From Physcomitrium patens (Eukaryota > Streptophyta > Bryopsida > Funariales > Funariaceae): a stretch of DNA of 64,000 nt. The notes below the pieces were generated by a model that saw nothing but the letters and a program-made list of their open reading frames with translations, made no database searches and was not told the DNA's origin. The DNA is taken from NCBI RefSeq assembly GCF_000002425.4, contig NC_037261.1, forward strand, positions 6,100,098 to 6,164,097, read 5' to 3'. Of the stretch, positions 47,221 through 61,138 are shown one piece after another. The position numbers were made by a program, and so were the translations under genes. Each line of letters starts with the position of its first letter. The first letter of the stretch is position 1.

Positions 47221-49804
47221 TATTCTAAGATATGGATAACTTGAAGAATGGTTTTAAGAAGTGACTTTGTTGTGATGTGGTCTTAACATTATTTTCAAAT
47301 ATATGTATATATATATATATATATATATGTGAAGAAGAAACTGGATTTAATTATTTATCTTGATACAAATGACAAATAATTTTACAAAGGAAGAGAGATA
47401 AAATGTTATATGTCTTAGCAATTCTCTCTCTCCCCTTCCCCAAACATGGCAAATAAGAAGTGTTAAAATATAATTTTTGCACTAACCAATTAATCCTTTA
47501 TAGTTCACAATGTTTATAAATTGTTATCACGTTAATTTTTTTAATAACATAGGCATCCTGAATTAAATCCAACGTCTCAGTAAATAAATCTTTAGATTTT
47601 ATTTTTAATTTTAAAGTAATCCTTAGTTATAGCTCAATGTTATCCTTCCATTGTCAAAGATTCTCAACCAAAAACATTGCTTAGAATTTTAATTTTACCA
47701 TTTTTATAAAAATTCTTTTGCACCAAATTGAATCTAAATATTCTACAATAAAAATGCCTCTAAGCAGGACCAGATTATATTAAATCACTTTTAACCAAGA
47801 AAAAAAATTAACAAGATTTTATCATCTCCAAAGAATAGTTTTATATAATCTCTAACTTCTAATCATAATGACTAATATATTAAAAAAATGATATAATCCA
47901 ATTTCTACTTTTTCCAAAATAAATACAAAACCAAAATTTAATTTAATTTAATTTAATTTTTTTTTTAATGTCAAAGGGTGATATAATTGAAAAAATATTT
48001 AGAAAACAAGTTGTATTCATTACTTCAAAATATAATTTAGAATTCTTGAGAGTTAAAAAAATCATAATAGTATAATTTTAATAAATAATTCAACTTTATT
48101 TGAATTACAAATGATACATTTGATTAATCAAAATTCTAATTTAAAATATAAATATAAATAAAAACTTGACTCTCAAAAAAATTGACCTCTCATAGTTGTT
48201 CTTTTTCTTTTTCTTTTTCTTTTTTATTTCTTTTGTAATTTTTCTATTATAAAAAATATTTTCTTATATTTATGAATAATAATTTAGATAATTTAATTCT
48301 ATATCATCTAGCAAACTATATAATATTTTTAAGGCCTTGATTTTATTTTCTTTAATTTTTGTTATAGACATTACATGCAATATGAGAGCAAGTTGTTTCA
48401 TTGAGAATATGTGCTAACCTTTTGGACGTGAATGTTATGTTTTCTACCTTAATAAAAAAAAATTATTCTAATTTAAAGTTATAAATTAATAGCCAATTTA
48501 ATAGAGATTTAAATTAATAGTTTATCAAAGAATTATTTAAAATTTTATCTCTTATATAAATAATCTATCACAATTCTAAAATACAAATGTTATAATTATA
48601 TAAGTTATAGAAGTCAAAAATCATACTTCTTTATCATTAATTTGATAATACAATAGTGGTATACAATTATCTATATGAAAATTCTAAAATACAATTATCT
48701 ATATCAAAGATTAAGATTTTGATTTTATAATTGTATACCACTATTGTAAAGAATTCGAAAGTTTTGTCTAAAAATCCTAATTGATTTTCTCTAATCTAAA
48801 CTTGTGCTAAGCTTTATCAAAAAATAGATCATAGTCCTATTTTAAATAATCCATATGGTAAAGAATCATCACTTTAGATGTTTTCTAATCAAGGAATTTT
48901 TTATTATTATTATTACTACAAAGATCTTTTTTAAACAACAAGAATAAGATCTCAAAAGATATATACGTTCAACTATGTCTTGTAAAGATCCAATTTTAGT
49001 CTAATCTTTTGTTTTTTGGTATGACAAAAAAGACCAAATTAAAATTAAGCCACCATATACCATCTTTGTATGATCTCATTTATATTAACCTATATCTAAA
49101 AAAAATACTTGTATTTTTGGATCTTTATATTAAAGCACTAAAATTATTTATTTAATTACAAAGACATCATCACTTCTTTTAAGCTAAGAGTATTAATTTT
49201 TCTTTTCTATTTGGAAGTAGAACAAAGTTTTGATGCAATCTTGATTCTATCTATGGATTAATACTTTTGTATTAAAATTTAATTACCATATATTTTTAAC
49301 TTATACAAATAAGATATATATTAATAAAAAATATTGAATTTAGAATTATTTTAGTAAAGAGAATTTAGTCTTATAAATAATCTCAAAAGAAATACCTCAA
49401 AAGAAAAAATCAATATTGTGTAAATTAACCACTTCTATAAGAATTAGTTGCAAGAGTAATAAATATTGATTTTTTGTCTTCACATAAATCTTGTAAGAGA
49501 AATCTAATAATATAATTGGTAACTAAATTATAAAGACCAATTTTTTACCATATTTATATACAAAAGTATATTTTAATAAACACTAGTTTTTAGATATGTG
49601 CTTGATATAAGAGTTTAATTTACCATCTTGAAATAATTTCCACCTATTATTTTATTGTAGTACTTTAAAGAATTCAATTATAACACTGTCTAGTATAACA
49701 CTGTCTAGTATAGTCCATGATTATGTATTGAGACCATCATTTTTGCCACATCTTTCATTTTTAATTTTAAAAAAATACACAAATGTGAATTACATACATA
49801 TATG

Positions 49805-49846
<42 letters not shown>

Positions 49847-50110
49847 TTGTAATAAAATACAATAGCAAAAATATGGTGATATTAGCAGTTTCTTATCTTT
49901 AATGCATCCTTCTAAATGAAATATTGTTGAACCAATTATATTTCTAATACTTGATTAATATACATATTTATTTATAAAAAATAATAAATCATGTAATAAG
50001 TTAAACTCTAGTAGCTGTCCTCCACAACTTTGAATAATTGTAAGTGAGCAGCAAACTAAAACATTAAAAAAACTTAAAATAATAACACTAAGTTGATGAT
50101 GATGATGATA
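47221..50110. other. AT-rich intergenic DNA with (TA)n microsatellites
   Basis: TA runs at 47300-47329 and 49809-49843. A near-repeat (AATTATCTATAT, TTGTATACCACTATTG) near 48650-48745 forms a loose inverted pair. No gene or element recognised. Confidence 0.6.
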
Positions 50111-50369
50111 ATTATAATATTAATATTGATAAAAAAATTATTGAAAAAATAAAATAAAATAAAAAATCATATGATATACACAATAGTAAAACACTCTCAC
50201 CCAGATAAACCATCGTGGAAGCACTGTTTAAATTGAATCTCACAAGCTTCCCTCTAAACACGTACAGACACATAAATATGTGCGTACGTGCATGTATACA
50301 AACAAACGTAAATACAAACAAACGAACAAAAAGTAAAGATATCTCGAAGAAGCTCAATCCAGCAGCATC

Positions 50370-51260
50370 GTCGTGAAAATGACCCATTCACGCGACACGA
50401 ACTTGGCTTCGAAGCTGCATTCCATTCCGTTCCGTTCCAATTGTGTTATCACAACGGAGGTGGCGACGACGAGGCTTTCGATCGATCGATCGAATGATGG
50501 GATGGGATGGAATGGGATCGATCAGTCCACTGGCATCGCAAGTGCGGGCGCATCCGAGGGAGGGAGGGAGTGAGTGAGTATTGCACGGGAATGTGGCATG
50601 GAATGTGGATGATGCCCCCTCTGAACCCAGGGACCCGGGACGGATTAGAAGAGCCCTGGCAGATACAGAGAGAACTAGACAGACAGAGTCAGGAGGAGAG
50701 AGAGCGAGAGCGAGAGCGCGCGAAGGATTTCAGCGCAGGGATTTCGGCATTACTATTGGGTGACAACGACATCAAATAATGTTTGACCGTTAGCGCTCCC
50801 CAAAGTTAGAAAACGAGAGTGTCGGTCTGTCGATGCTGTCCTGGCAGAGCAACTTCCTTGGGTGAATTACAAGGCCTGAGTTGTTACAGTGTTGTCGCGG
50901 ATGCTGCGTGCGAGAGCCGGTCACTGGTAGGGGAGTGGAAGCAGTATTTGCCTTATTAATGTCCCCCCCCCCCCCCCCCCCGCCGGCAAGTGGGGCCAGC
51001 ACGCATGCTCTTTGAGTGGCGCATTGACATCTCCGCCCCCGTTTCTGCGTTGACAACCATGATCTCCCGCTCCACCCGGACTCCGAGAGCGATGCCAAAC
51101 TATCCACTCCCCACCCTTCGATGGGGAGCCACTGTTCCATCGCTGCTCATCTACCTTCGACCAAATCCATTGGCCTTCTGGCAATCAGCTCACCATGATT
51201 ATACCTTACAATCTGTGGGCAAAATGGCTCAACAAACGAACTCTCACCAGCAGACATGAA
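50370..51260. other. GC-rich island without a recognised gene
   Basis: Sharp rise in GC. It has GATCGATCGATC at 50480-50491, GAGA/GCGAGA repeats at 50690-50725 and a (C)19 run at 50963-50981. Short ORFs on both strands overlap but have no domain. It looks like a gene promoter or 5' UTR, or the remnant of a short gene. Confidence 0.4.
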
Positions 51261-51578
51261 CAACCCCGCATCATCTGCACACATTTATTTACTTTCATAT
51301 GAATGTCAATAAATGATAGAGCTACAGTTACAGCGGGTCTACTAATCTGCTTCACTGCAGTTCGACAGGGATAAGTATTCAACCAGAAAGGAAGAAGAAG
51401 AAGAAGAAGAAAGAAGGAAAAGTAAAAAAACAAACAAAAAAAAAGAAAAAAGAAAAAATAAATGAGGAGAAGTTTAGAAAGCTGAAAACATAGAGGATTG
51501 AGGTCTGAGTCACAGCTTGAGAAATGGAAGACCTGCAATAGGAAAGGCTTCCTTGAGAGGAAACCATCGCTGGATTTT

Positions 51579-51735
51579 GTGAGTGTGTATTATTTTTTTG
51601 AGTGTGTATTATCTCCAAGGATGTTGTGAGTGTGTATTATTTTTTTGAGTGTGTATTATCTCTAAGGATGTTGTGAGTGTGTATTATTTTTTTGAGTGTA
51701 TATTATCTCCAAGGATGTTGTGAGTGTGTATTATT
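51579..51735 (+). repeat. 47-bp tandem repeat, about 3.3 copies
   Basis: GTGAGTGTGTATT begins at 51579, 51626, 51673 and 51720. Units are almost identical, and each contains the half-unit GAGTGTGTATTAT twice. Confidence 0.9.
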
Positions 51736-52480
51736 AACAATGGCAGAGGTTCATATGCAACTATGCAACACGTTGTTCATCTCAATAATTTAATATTTGG
51801 GCTAGTGTTGGAGTATTTTTTGCATGTCTGTGTGCTGATTGTTTATTTTCTTACAATGAAGAAATGGATTGTAGTGATTTATAAGGTGGGATTTTGATTC
51901 CAAATTTTTTTTTCAAGAAGAATATGAGCAAAGAGTTCCATTACTTTAAATTGAGAATTTTGTACATTGTTTATTGGACTTTGGAATAAATGACAAAATA
52001 TTATTGTTTCTTGTATCTTTGTATTGAATGCTTTTTTGGCCTTTGTTCATAAGTTTTAATTATGCATTGAATTGCTTATGAATGTTTTTTTTTGGTTTGA
52101 CATAAAGTTTGTTACTTGAGCTCTTGAGATAAGAAGCAAACACAAGAAAGAACTCTATAAAGTATCTAGAACTAATAGCATGCATATCACTTTAATAATA
52201 AATATTTATTGTACACACTTTAATAATACATGGCCTCTAGTCTAATGCTATTCTACCTCAAGTTTGATTATGTCTCCTACCATCATACTCTCTACATTAG
52301 TTCATAACTACTTAATATAATAACTATCCAATCATTAAGTAGTCTATCTTGTTAATTCAAACTTAAGTTGTATCTCGAAATTTAAAAGTGGCACTATGAA
52401 TGTCGCTTTTATCTATTTTCAATCTTTATTCTTGAATCTTCAATTGAGATTGTGTTTGTAGAATAGATAAATAAACTTTG
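51736..52480. other. AT-rich DNA, nothing recognised
   Basis: No ORF with family signature and no match to the LTR families described here. Confidence 0.5.
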
Positions 52481-52957
52481 TGGTAAGTTATTGGTTGGTT
52501 ATTGACAACCTTGAGAATTAGACTGATGGTTAGGCAGTTTAGTTGGTAACATTAGGTTGTTAGTGGAATAAATGGTTAAGAATTCAAAGGGTCATAACCT
52601 TTGGAATCCACTCGCCAATGGATCATCTTTTTGGTAGAATAAATAGGTTGAGAGTTGTAAGCCGGGATAAGCTTGGTGCTACTCCTTTCTTCTCTTTATT
52701 ATTTGCTTATGAAGAATTGTGATTGAGAGAAGTATTATTGAATTGATAATTGTAGAATGGATTATGGGTTCAATTAAGATGGAAGTAGTAAGCCTCGATA
52801 TTTTGTAGTTTGATACTTGATTTCAGATAGCCAGAATACAGTCAATTGTGATACTAATAGACCCAATTCATATAACCAGTCTTTTCCTGTGTTCGAATCC
52901 ACCTCTATTAGTTCAATTGCTTTGGTATACTGAAACTTGAATGCAACAAGAATAACA
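52481..52957 (+). repeat. Element J 5' LTR
   Basis: TGGTAAGTTA to AATAACA, matching 60608-61138 closely; a shared block is TCCACTCGCCAATGGATCAT. The right copy has an extra insert of about 50 bp (60785-60835). Confidence 0.85.
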
Positions 52958-52960
52958 TTT

Positions 52961-52978
52961 TGGTGTCGCTGCCGTGGA
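52961..52978 (+). other. Element J primer-binding site, tRNA-Asp type
   Basis: TGGTGTCGCTGCCGTGGA lies 3 nt after the LTR. It is a degraded form of the primer site complementary to the tRNA-Asp 3' end used by Athila/Tat-type elements, mostly by C-to-T changes. Confidence 0.65.
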
Positions 52979-53047
52979 AATGATAACAATATGAAATGTT
53001 AGAAATTGATTGTATGGAAGATGGAATTATATGTTGAATGAGAACGT

Positions 53048-54380
53048 TGTCGTATGGCGTGATTTGCTATCTGGGAATACACTGGGTATCTAGATGTAGA
53101 GAGTGTACCTTAAACCTTTATATAATTCTTTTCTTGGCTTCCAAAAATCCTTTATTTTTGTATAAAACTCCAAATATAACAAAATCCCTTCAAAACATAT
53201 TTTTCCCGCGGAGGGTTTTTTCGCCCCGAAATTTAGAAAATCATAACTATTGATCGAACCGTTCAGTTTGTTTAAAATTTACAAGATACGTAGAATTTAC
53301 CCTTAACTTGTACCACAAAAAAAACCAACCGCAAATTCACTCCTGATCTTTTGGCATCTAAGAAACCCTAGCAGACACTCCAAACCCTAATTTACAAGCA
53401 CCCGAAAACTATTTTCCTTATATCTCAAAAACCCGAAATCCAAATGTCATAAAACTTATGCACAAAGTTTAAAAACATGAAATTACACATTCCTTGAAAT
53501 TTTGAGCCAAAACCTCACAAAATTGCTCAAGATATAGCTCAAGAGACAAACACTAGTAAATCGGTTTACTTACTACCCTTAGATTGCATGTGCTGACTTC
53601 AAAATCCAATAACTCCTTCATTCCAACTTGGAATCCAGTAAGCAGTATGTGAAAAGTATAGCCGCAAAAGTGTTCTCTTCATTCGCAGTCGTCGATCCTC
53701 AATTTCCGCCCGTACGCGTGCGTTATGCTCAAAAGAGTGACAGTAGGTCCAAAACTAACATCTTAACTTTGAGCGCCTATAACTTCTTCATAAAAACCCC
53801 AAATGACACAAAACTTGCACCAAAACCTTAACCAAAAACCTAAACCTTCTGACCCTAGCCTTCAAAGTTCGAATGGCCTCGAGAAACTAACCCTAATCCC
53901 TAATATGGCCTCGGGCAGCCTCCTCAAAGCCCATTGGTCATGATTTTTGACCAATAGGAATGGAGATTTTTATTTTTCATCTCCATTCATCTATATTGGT
54001 GCCCTAATTCCTCCCTTTGCTACCAAAATCCTTCTTCAATCCTTTTTCTTATAAGATTTACATAATGTATGCTCTAAACACCAAATAAAAGAACCAAAAT
54101 AAGTTTTTAAATGTCACCAATGTCTAACAAAGGTGACTCTAAATATTTAGAAGTTACTATCAACCAAAACCAATCTTAAAAACCACTATCAAAAAGAAAT
54201 TAAAGTTATAAAAATTCTATAGTAATGTTTTTAAACAACCTCTTCTCAAAGTAATAATCAAATTATATCCTACAACCAACTAAAATCTACTAACATGGCT
54301 CTTACCATGTTACTTAATAAATTATATATTAAGTATATAATTAAATCATTTTCATATAGTAGCCGAACCACAACACGACA
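53048..54380 (-). repeat. Solo A-family LTR in element J's leader
   Basis: 1333 bp with perfect terminal repeat TGTCGT/ACGACA and the 4-bp flank ACGT on both sides. The minus strand opens TGTCGTGTTGTGG, like A's LTR at 3005. The middle matches 28.45-29.3 kb. A solo LTR arises by recombination between the two LTRs of a full element. Confidence 0.8.
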
Positions 54381-54536
54381 ACGTGAGAAGAACCAATTTT
54401 AGGATTATAAATATATGAATTATAATTCAAGGCAGTATTAATTTTGTAAAGAAGAATGAAAGATTATGAGTGATAATCATAGGAGGAAGGAATATCAAAG
54501 AATTAATCGACAAATAAAAGAAAGACAGAAGCGATT

Positions 54537-56330
54537 ATGCATAAGAAATATCCTACGGGAATGAAAAAAAAGAATTGTAGGTCTAAGAAAAACCAAAGGA
54601 AGAAAAATTCAGATTCAAATAGTAAGGAGACCAGTGATAACACCAATGGCCGCGGGAGTGTCAAAAGTACCAATTGTAGTACAAATGGAAGTAGTAGGAG
54701 ACCAAACTACAAGTATGGCACTATTACCTATTTTTAGTGGTTGGCCGAGCTCTGATCCCGATCATTATATATCTCAATTCTTAACAGCCTCCTTGGATAA
54801 TAATGGTAGAACTGAAGACATTTGGTTGAAATGGTTGCTAGCAACTTTAAAAGATACAGCTTTTGAATGATATATTTGGCAACCAGTGGATAGATTTCCC
54901 AATTAGAAGGCCTTGAGGAATGCCTTTCTAATCCATTTTACACCAATTGGATTTGAAGATCGGCTTCGAGAAAGTTTTATGAATAGCAAGATGTTTGCGA
55001 GAGAACCCGTAGAGTCTTATTATGGCCGGATCGCAAATATACTTTGTAAATGGGCAAATAATCAAATGCCAGATGCATTTATATTGTCGATATTATTAAC
55101 AGTTTGCATCCACCAGAATTAAAATTTTTTGTAAAAAAGGCTCGACCAGCTACGGTAGAGGCATCATTGGCACAAGCAAAGGTGTGGAAAGAATGTCATT
55201 CTGACCAATTGTTAACAGTGGGGGCTATGATGATTCCAAATTCAGGAAGCCAACAAATACAACCGAGAAATATATTGATGGATAATTATCCACAAATGTC
55301 TGCCTCCAATGTGAAGAATGTTATGTTGCAACAACCAAATTATTCTACACCACTCCAAGCAATAGCGCCAATAATGATAACACCTTATTTTACATCGCCA
55401 AGCTATCAAGAACTAAAGTTGTTCACAAATACGACTGTTAAAGATCCAAATGAAGCCTTGTTATTAAATCTAATAAAGAAAATGGAAGAATTGGCCATGA
55501 ATTTAGCTAAAGATAAGGAAAAATGACATTAGCCTTCTAATATGAGACCTAATGTATGGTGTAATAATTGTAATGGATAAGGTCATTTTGATAGAGAATG
55601 TCCATCACTTAGACAAATGGGTATTCAATGTACATTTTGTGGAGGAAAGCACCCTACCTAAAACTGTTGGCATTTACAAAGGCAACAACAATTGAGTAAT
55701 CAGATCATGATTCCACCGACTCAGTGGAAAGTCAATCAAATTCAAATGGAAAATACGTATGGATGGAATGGAAATCGATCTAATAGATAAAATTAAACAT
55801 TCAATAATTTTCAAAGTTCCAATTTTAATCAAGGGTCTGTATCAAATCTCCAGAACTATGGGAAGGAGCAACAGAGGTATTAGCAATATTCTCTATCAGT
55901 ATCATCGAATCAAGTACCCTCTATACAAAATGGACAACCAAGATCATTTTCTAACCCTACATGGAATAAGCCTTATTGATATATACCAGTGGAGACACCC
56001 AATATGCCGAATGGAGGTGTAAGAAGACCACTTTGTTGTTTTTGTTGTAGACAGATTGGTCATTATGCCAGTGAATGTCCTAATCCTAGAGCCAATGATG
56101 ATTATACATAAGTATATGCAAATTACAAGCAGTCAGGATATACTTATGTCAATGTAATGTCCTGTTCAATGTAATGCTCTGTTCAATTTCAATAATCGAG
56201 TTCAGCAGATTCAAAGCCAAGGAAAAATAGAGGAGATAAATCAAGGTCCTCAAGATTCACCAGTTCATCGGATAGAAGTAGTCAAAGCTGTCTATACAAA
56301 AAGTCAGCAAAAGGGAAAAGGACCAATTCA
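54537..56330 (+). pseudogene. Element J gag with three zinc knuckles
   Basis: Capsid fragments (54.7-55.1 kb: F-S-G-W-P-S-S-D-P-D-H-Y; R-N-A-F-L-I-H-F) shift frame at about 55.1 kb and continue to 55526. C-X2-C-X4-H-X4-C type knuckles follow near 55.57 (one stop inside), 55.64 and 56.04 kb (C-C-F-C-C-R-Q-I-G-H-Y-A-S-E-C). Broken by several stops. Confidence 0.75.
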
Positions 56331-59300
56331 ATATTTGGGTGATCTAGAAGCGAAGGGCCAATTGGACCCAATTACAGGGACATCCAATCTAGGTTCTGAA
56401 ATGGGGCCTTTACTAAATATAAGACCTGAATCGGTTGTGTATCCCAATGAGATACCAATTACGGAGGCTTTGATTTCATTTCAAGATGTTTCATTCTCTA
56501 CACAGTTTCAGAAAACGTCCTTTCCGTTGAAAGATCCTCTAAGAGGCGTGAATTCCAAAAAACCAATATCAACCCAATTGGAAGAACAATCTCACCCGTT
56601 GAAAGAACCAATTTTACAAGCTCCGTCAAATTCAGTTCCAGTAGCTTTATCAATTTCTAATATAAAGAAAACAAATTTACCTACGTCGGTGTCTAGGACT
56701 GGGAAGAAGAAACGGACATTAGAAATTATAATTAATACAGAACCATATGATATGCTAAAAGATTTGGGTATCATATAGTCCACGATCTCTATGAAGCAAC
56801 TATTGGCGGTAGCATTTGAATGCCAAACTATCTTGAATTCCTCATTAATTTATTGCAGATCTCGAAATAAAGAAATCCGAGAAGTAAGTTTAAATCTCAG
56901 TCCAGGTGCACCTACGATTGATGTCTCAATTGATGGAGTCTTATTGTTGGGAGTGTAAGTAGACGGAGGATCTAGTATAAATCTTATGAATGCCGCTACA
57001 ATAGAGGAGTTGGATTTAGATCACTTATTGCCTACTACTGTAGTTTTGAGAATGACTGACTCCAGTCAAGTTAAACCTATGGATATTTTATGAAGTATTG
57101 ATACAGTAATTACGGAGATTACCTACAAAATTGATTATGTTGTTTTTCGATAGCGAAGCTCTATATTGTCATATTCAATTTTATTAGGGCGACCGTGGTT
57201 GTATCAAGCTAAAGCTCGAAATGACTAAGGCCATGGTACATTGACAATTGGAAAAGATAATGATAAAATTGTGCTTCAAATGTATCCTCTAATATCACGG
57301 AGAAACTCAAGTTGCCAGTTTAGAATTCACGTCGAATTGTGAAGATGAGTTTGCAAAAGAAGAAATTGGTACACTTGACCCAATTTATGCTGATACAAGG
57401 CAAGTTGTTGAGCATACTAGAATGAACTACTAATGTAGGGGACCGAGAGAGTATTTAGTTCCTCCAAATATTATTGATGATTTTGATCATATGATTGCAT
57501 ATTGGATGAATAGACAAGATGTTAATCACATTAGTACTATAGAATTGGAGTTGAAAAGTTCTAATGTATCAAATTTTATGAAAGATTTTGGAATTGAGCA
57601 GAATATAAGTCTAGGGATACCTGAGATTCTATGATGTCAACTAATTAATTTAGGTACAGGGGAGGCTCTCCAAATCATTCTGATTTATGACGGTATAAAA
57701 GATAAGGAAAAAGAAATTTGGATGGATTACTTTTTAACACATAAAACTGCTTTCGCATAGTTGTATGTGGATTTGAAAGGAATTCCAGTTGAAGTTTGTG
57801 AGCATCAAATTATATTGGAAGAGAATGCTATATTAGTACGCCAAAGATAACATTGTCTTAATCTAAAATACTTACTTATGGTAAAAGAAGAACTGGATAA
57901 ACTCTTGGAGGTTGGATTTATCTATACAGTTCTTTTCAGTAAATGGGTTTCACCAATTGTTATTGTACGAAAAAATAATGGAAAAGTTTACATCTGTCAA
58001 GATTTTGTAAATTAAATGCGGCTATCAAGAAGGATTATTTTTTTTTTACTATTCACGGATAGTATATTAGATGTTGTCATTGAACATGAATGTTATTCAT
58101 TTCTTGATGGATTCTCTAGTTATAATCAAGTTAAAATTATAAAAGAAGACTAATTAAAAACTACTTTTATTACGGATTGTGGGACCTTTGTCTATAAGGT
58201 TATGCCATTTGGACTTTGTAATGTACCAGCTATATTTCAAAGGATAATGATGCAAGCGCTCTAAGATTATCTACAAATTTCAATGGAAATATTTCTAGAT
58301 GATTTCTGTACATTTAATACGAGATCCAGGCATTTAGAATGTCTAGGTCAATGTTTGAATCAATGTACCAAATAAGGAATTTCTTTAAATTCGAAAAATA
58401 TCAATTTGGTATACCTTCTGGTAAACTATTCGGTCATATAGTTTTGATGGCACGCATTGCTACAAATTTGGATAAAATAAAGATTATAGTAGAATTAAAG
58501 CAACTAGACATTGTTACGGATGTTCGAGCATTTGTCGGCCATGTCAGTTATTATCGGTAATTTATCTATCTTTTCACAGTTATATGCCTTTCTTTGATAA
58601 ATCTCTTGAAGAAACCACTAACCGATGGGACCAATCCATTTTGGACAAAAGAATGTACAATTACATTTGAAACATTGAAATAGAAATTGGTTTCAGCATC
58701 AATATTGGTGGCATCTTGTTGGACAAAATCATTCCAAGTTTATATGGATGCATCTAATATTGCAATTGGTTCTGTGCTAAGCCATAAAGATGGCTGGGGT
58801 TTTGATCACCCTATTTATTATGCAAGTCGTCAATTGGTAGCAGCTGAAAGAAATTATACAACAACCGAACAAGAAGCAGTGGAGATGATTTATTTCATAC
58901 AAAAGTTTCGACATTATCTTCTTGGTTATAAATTTATTTTCCATGTTGACCATGATGCTTTAAAATATATGATTAATAAGCCTCAATTGAGTAGTCATAT
59001 TGTATGATGGATTCTACTCTTGTAGAAATTTGACTTTATTATTCAGGTAAGACTAGAAAAATCACATTCGAATGCGGACCATTTATCTCGATTATCCAAT
59101 ATATTGGGTAATGAACCCATTAATGATGCACTACTCGATGCAAAACTATTTGCGGTAGATATAATTACTTCAAAGTAAAGTGAAATAATTCAATACTTGA
59201 CATTTCAAACCTTCCCACCCAATTTCAATGAAAAGCATAAACGACGCTTAATATTAAAATGTACACCTTATATGATGATTGATGAAGCTTTATATAAATA

Positions 59301-60423
59301 AGACAAGGATGGAATTTTGCGATGCTGTATTTATTAGACTAAAGTGTGTACTATATTGGAAGGTTGCCACTTAGACAGTTGTGGTGGACATTTTGCGGGG
59401 GACAACACGGCTCGTAAAGCTTTACAGGCTGATTATTGGTGGCCAACAATGTTTGCAAATGTCCACCAATTCATCTGTCATTGTGACCTATGTTAGAGAA
59501 TGAGTAGACCTACTAGAACTTCAGCAATGCTATTGGTACCAATTCTAGCTCAAGCTTCTTTTAAAAAATGGGCAATTAATTTTATGGGACCAATTGCACC
59601 AGCGTCGAGAAATGGACAAAAATGATATATATTGGTAGCAACGGATTACATAACAAAATAGGTTGAAGCCATAGCTACAAAAACTGATAGTACAAGTACA
59701 GCAACAACCTTTTTGTATGAAAATATTATTACACGGGTTTGGTTGTCCACGAGAATTGGTTAATTATCGAAGAACTTATTTTAAAAATAATACAAATGAA
59801 GCACTCACGGCTAAATACGAGATAAAACATTGAAAGACTACACCGTATCACTCTAGAGCCAATGGACAAACGGAAAAGATTAATGGAATTTTATATAAAA
59901 TCTTAACAAAAACAGTTTCAGGAGCGGAAACAAATTGGAACACTAAGTTGTTCGCAGCTTTATGGGTATACCATATTGCGTATAAAGTTACTACCAATGC
60001 TACCCCTTTTCAATTGGTTTATGGCCAGGAAGTAATATTACCTATTGAATTGGAAGTCCAAAGTTTACGAATTGCTATAGATAATAGATTGGGAGATCAG
60101 AATTCATTACGACACCATTTAGAAGAATTGGAAAAATTGGATGAAACTAGAGCCAATACATTAATGATAATGGAAACTATACAAAAACGAAGGAAGACTT
60201 ATTATGATAGTAAGCTTAGACCAAAGGCTTTTATGCCAAATGATTTGATACTTCTTTATGATAGTTGATTTAAAATTTTTCTAAGAAAATTTCAAGTTTG
60301 ATGGCATGGACCATATCGAGTTATTGACGAATTTCCAAATGGTTTAGTATAATTGGAAGATTTTATGAGTACTAAATTTACAACATGGATCAATGGCAAT
60401 GGGCTTAAACTTTATTATACATA
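56331..60423 (+). pseudogene. Element J pol remnant (protease-RT-RNase H-integrase)
   Basis: A spacer ORF (56335-56778) precedes the protease V-D-G-G-S-S-I-N-L-M (about 56.96 kb). RT spans 57.87-58.55 kb, with M-P-F-G-L-C-N and F-L-D-D-F. RNase H (58.69-59.0 kb) has Y-M-D-A-S and H-V-D-H-D. Integrase (59.35-60.3 kb) has G-H-F-A, C-D-L-C, N-F-M-G-P and Y-H-S-R-A-N-G-Q-T-E. More than ten stops and at least one frameshift. No chromodomain. Together with the tRNA-Asp site this fits a non-chromoviral plant Ty3 clade. Confidence 0.82.
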
Positions 60424-60607
60424 AATCCAGGATGAATTTTTTCTTACAAAAAGGGGAGTTGACCTAATTGATTGGATTATAGTAAGAACTAGGAGGGGGG
60501 TTCTTGACAAACATCGTATTTTTTTTTTTTGGTTAAAGAGAAGATAGCAAACATGGTATCTGAGATAGCAAGGATGGAGATTGATTGGAAGTAATTGCAT
60601 GAGTGGC

Positions 60608-61138
60608 TGGTAAGTTACTGGTTGGTTGTTGACAACTTTGAGAATTAGACTGATGATCAGGCAGTTTAGTTAGTAACAGTAGGTTGTTAGTGGAATAAAT
60701 GGTTAAAAATTCAAAGGGTCATAGCCTTTGGAATCCACTCGCCAATGGATCATCTTTTTGGTAGGATAAATAGGTTGAAAGTCAGATGCTAAGAGGTAGA
60801 CTGAGAGTCATAAGTCGAGAGTTAGATTGTGAGAGTCGTAAGCCGAGGTAAGCTTGGTGCTACCTCTTTGTTTTCTTTATTATTTACTTATGAAGAGTTG
60901 TAATTGAGAGAAGTATTGTTGAATTGATAATTGTAGAATGGATTATGGGTTGAATTAAGATGGAAGTAGTAAGCCTTGGTGTTTTGTAGTTTGATACTTC
61001 ATTTCAAATAGCCAAAATATAATAAATTGTGATACTAACAAACCCAATTCATATAACCAGTCTTTCTCCATGTTTGAACCCACCTATAATAGTTCAATTG
61101 CATTGGTATACTGAAGCTTGAACGCAACGAGAACAACA
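60608..61138 (+). repeat. Element J 3' LTR
   Basis: Partner of 52481-52957, TGGTAAGTTA to GAACAACA. Purine tracts lie upstream (60450-60463 and 60488-60498). No target duplication could be matched. Confidence 0.82.

Noticed and set aside
50790..51184. Overlapping ORFs in the GC-rich island
   Set aside because: They arise on both strands over the (C)19 run and GC-rich sequence and contain poly-Gly artefacts.
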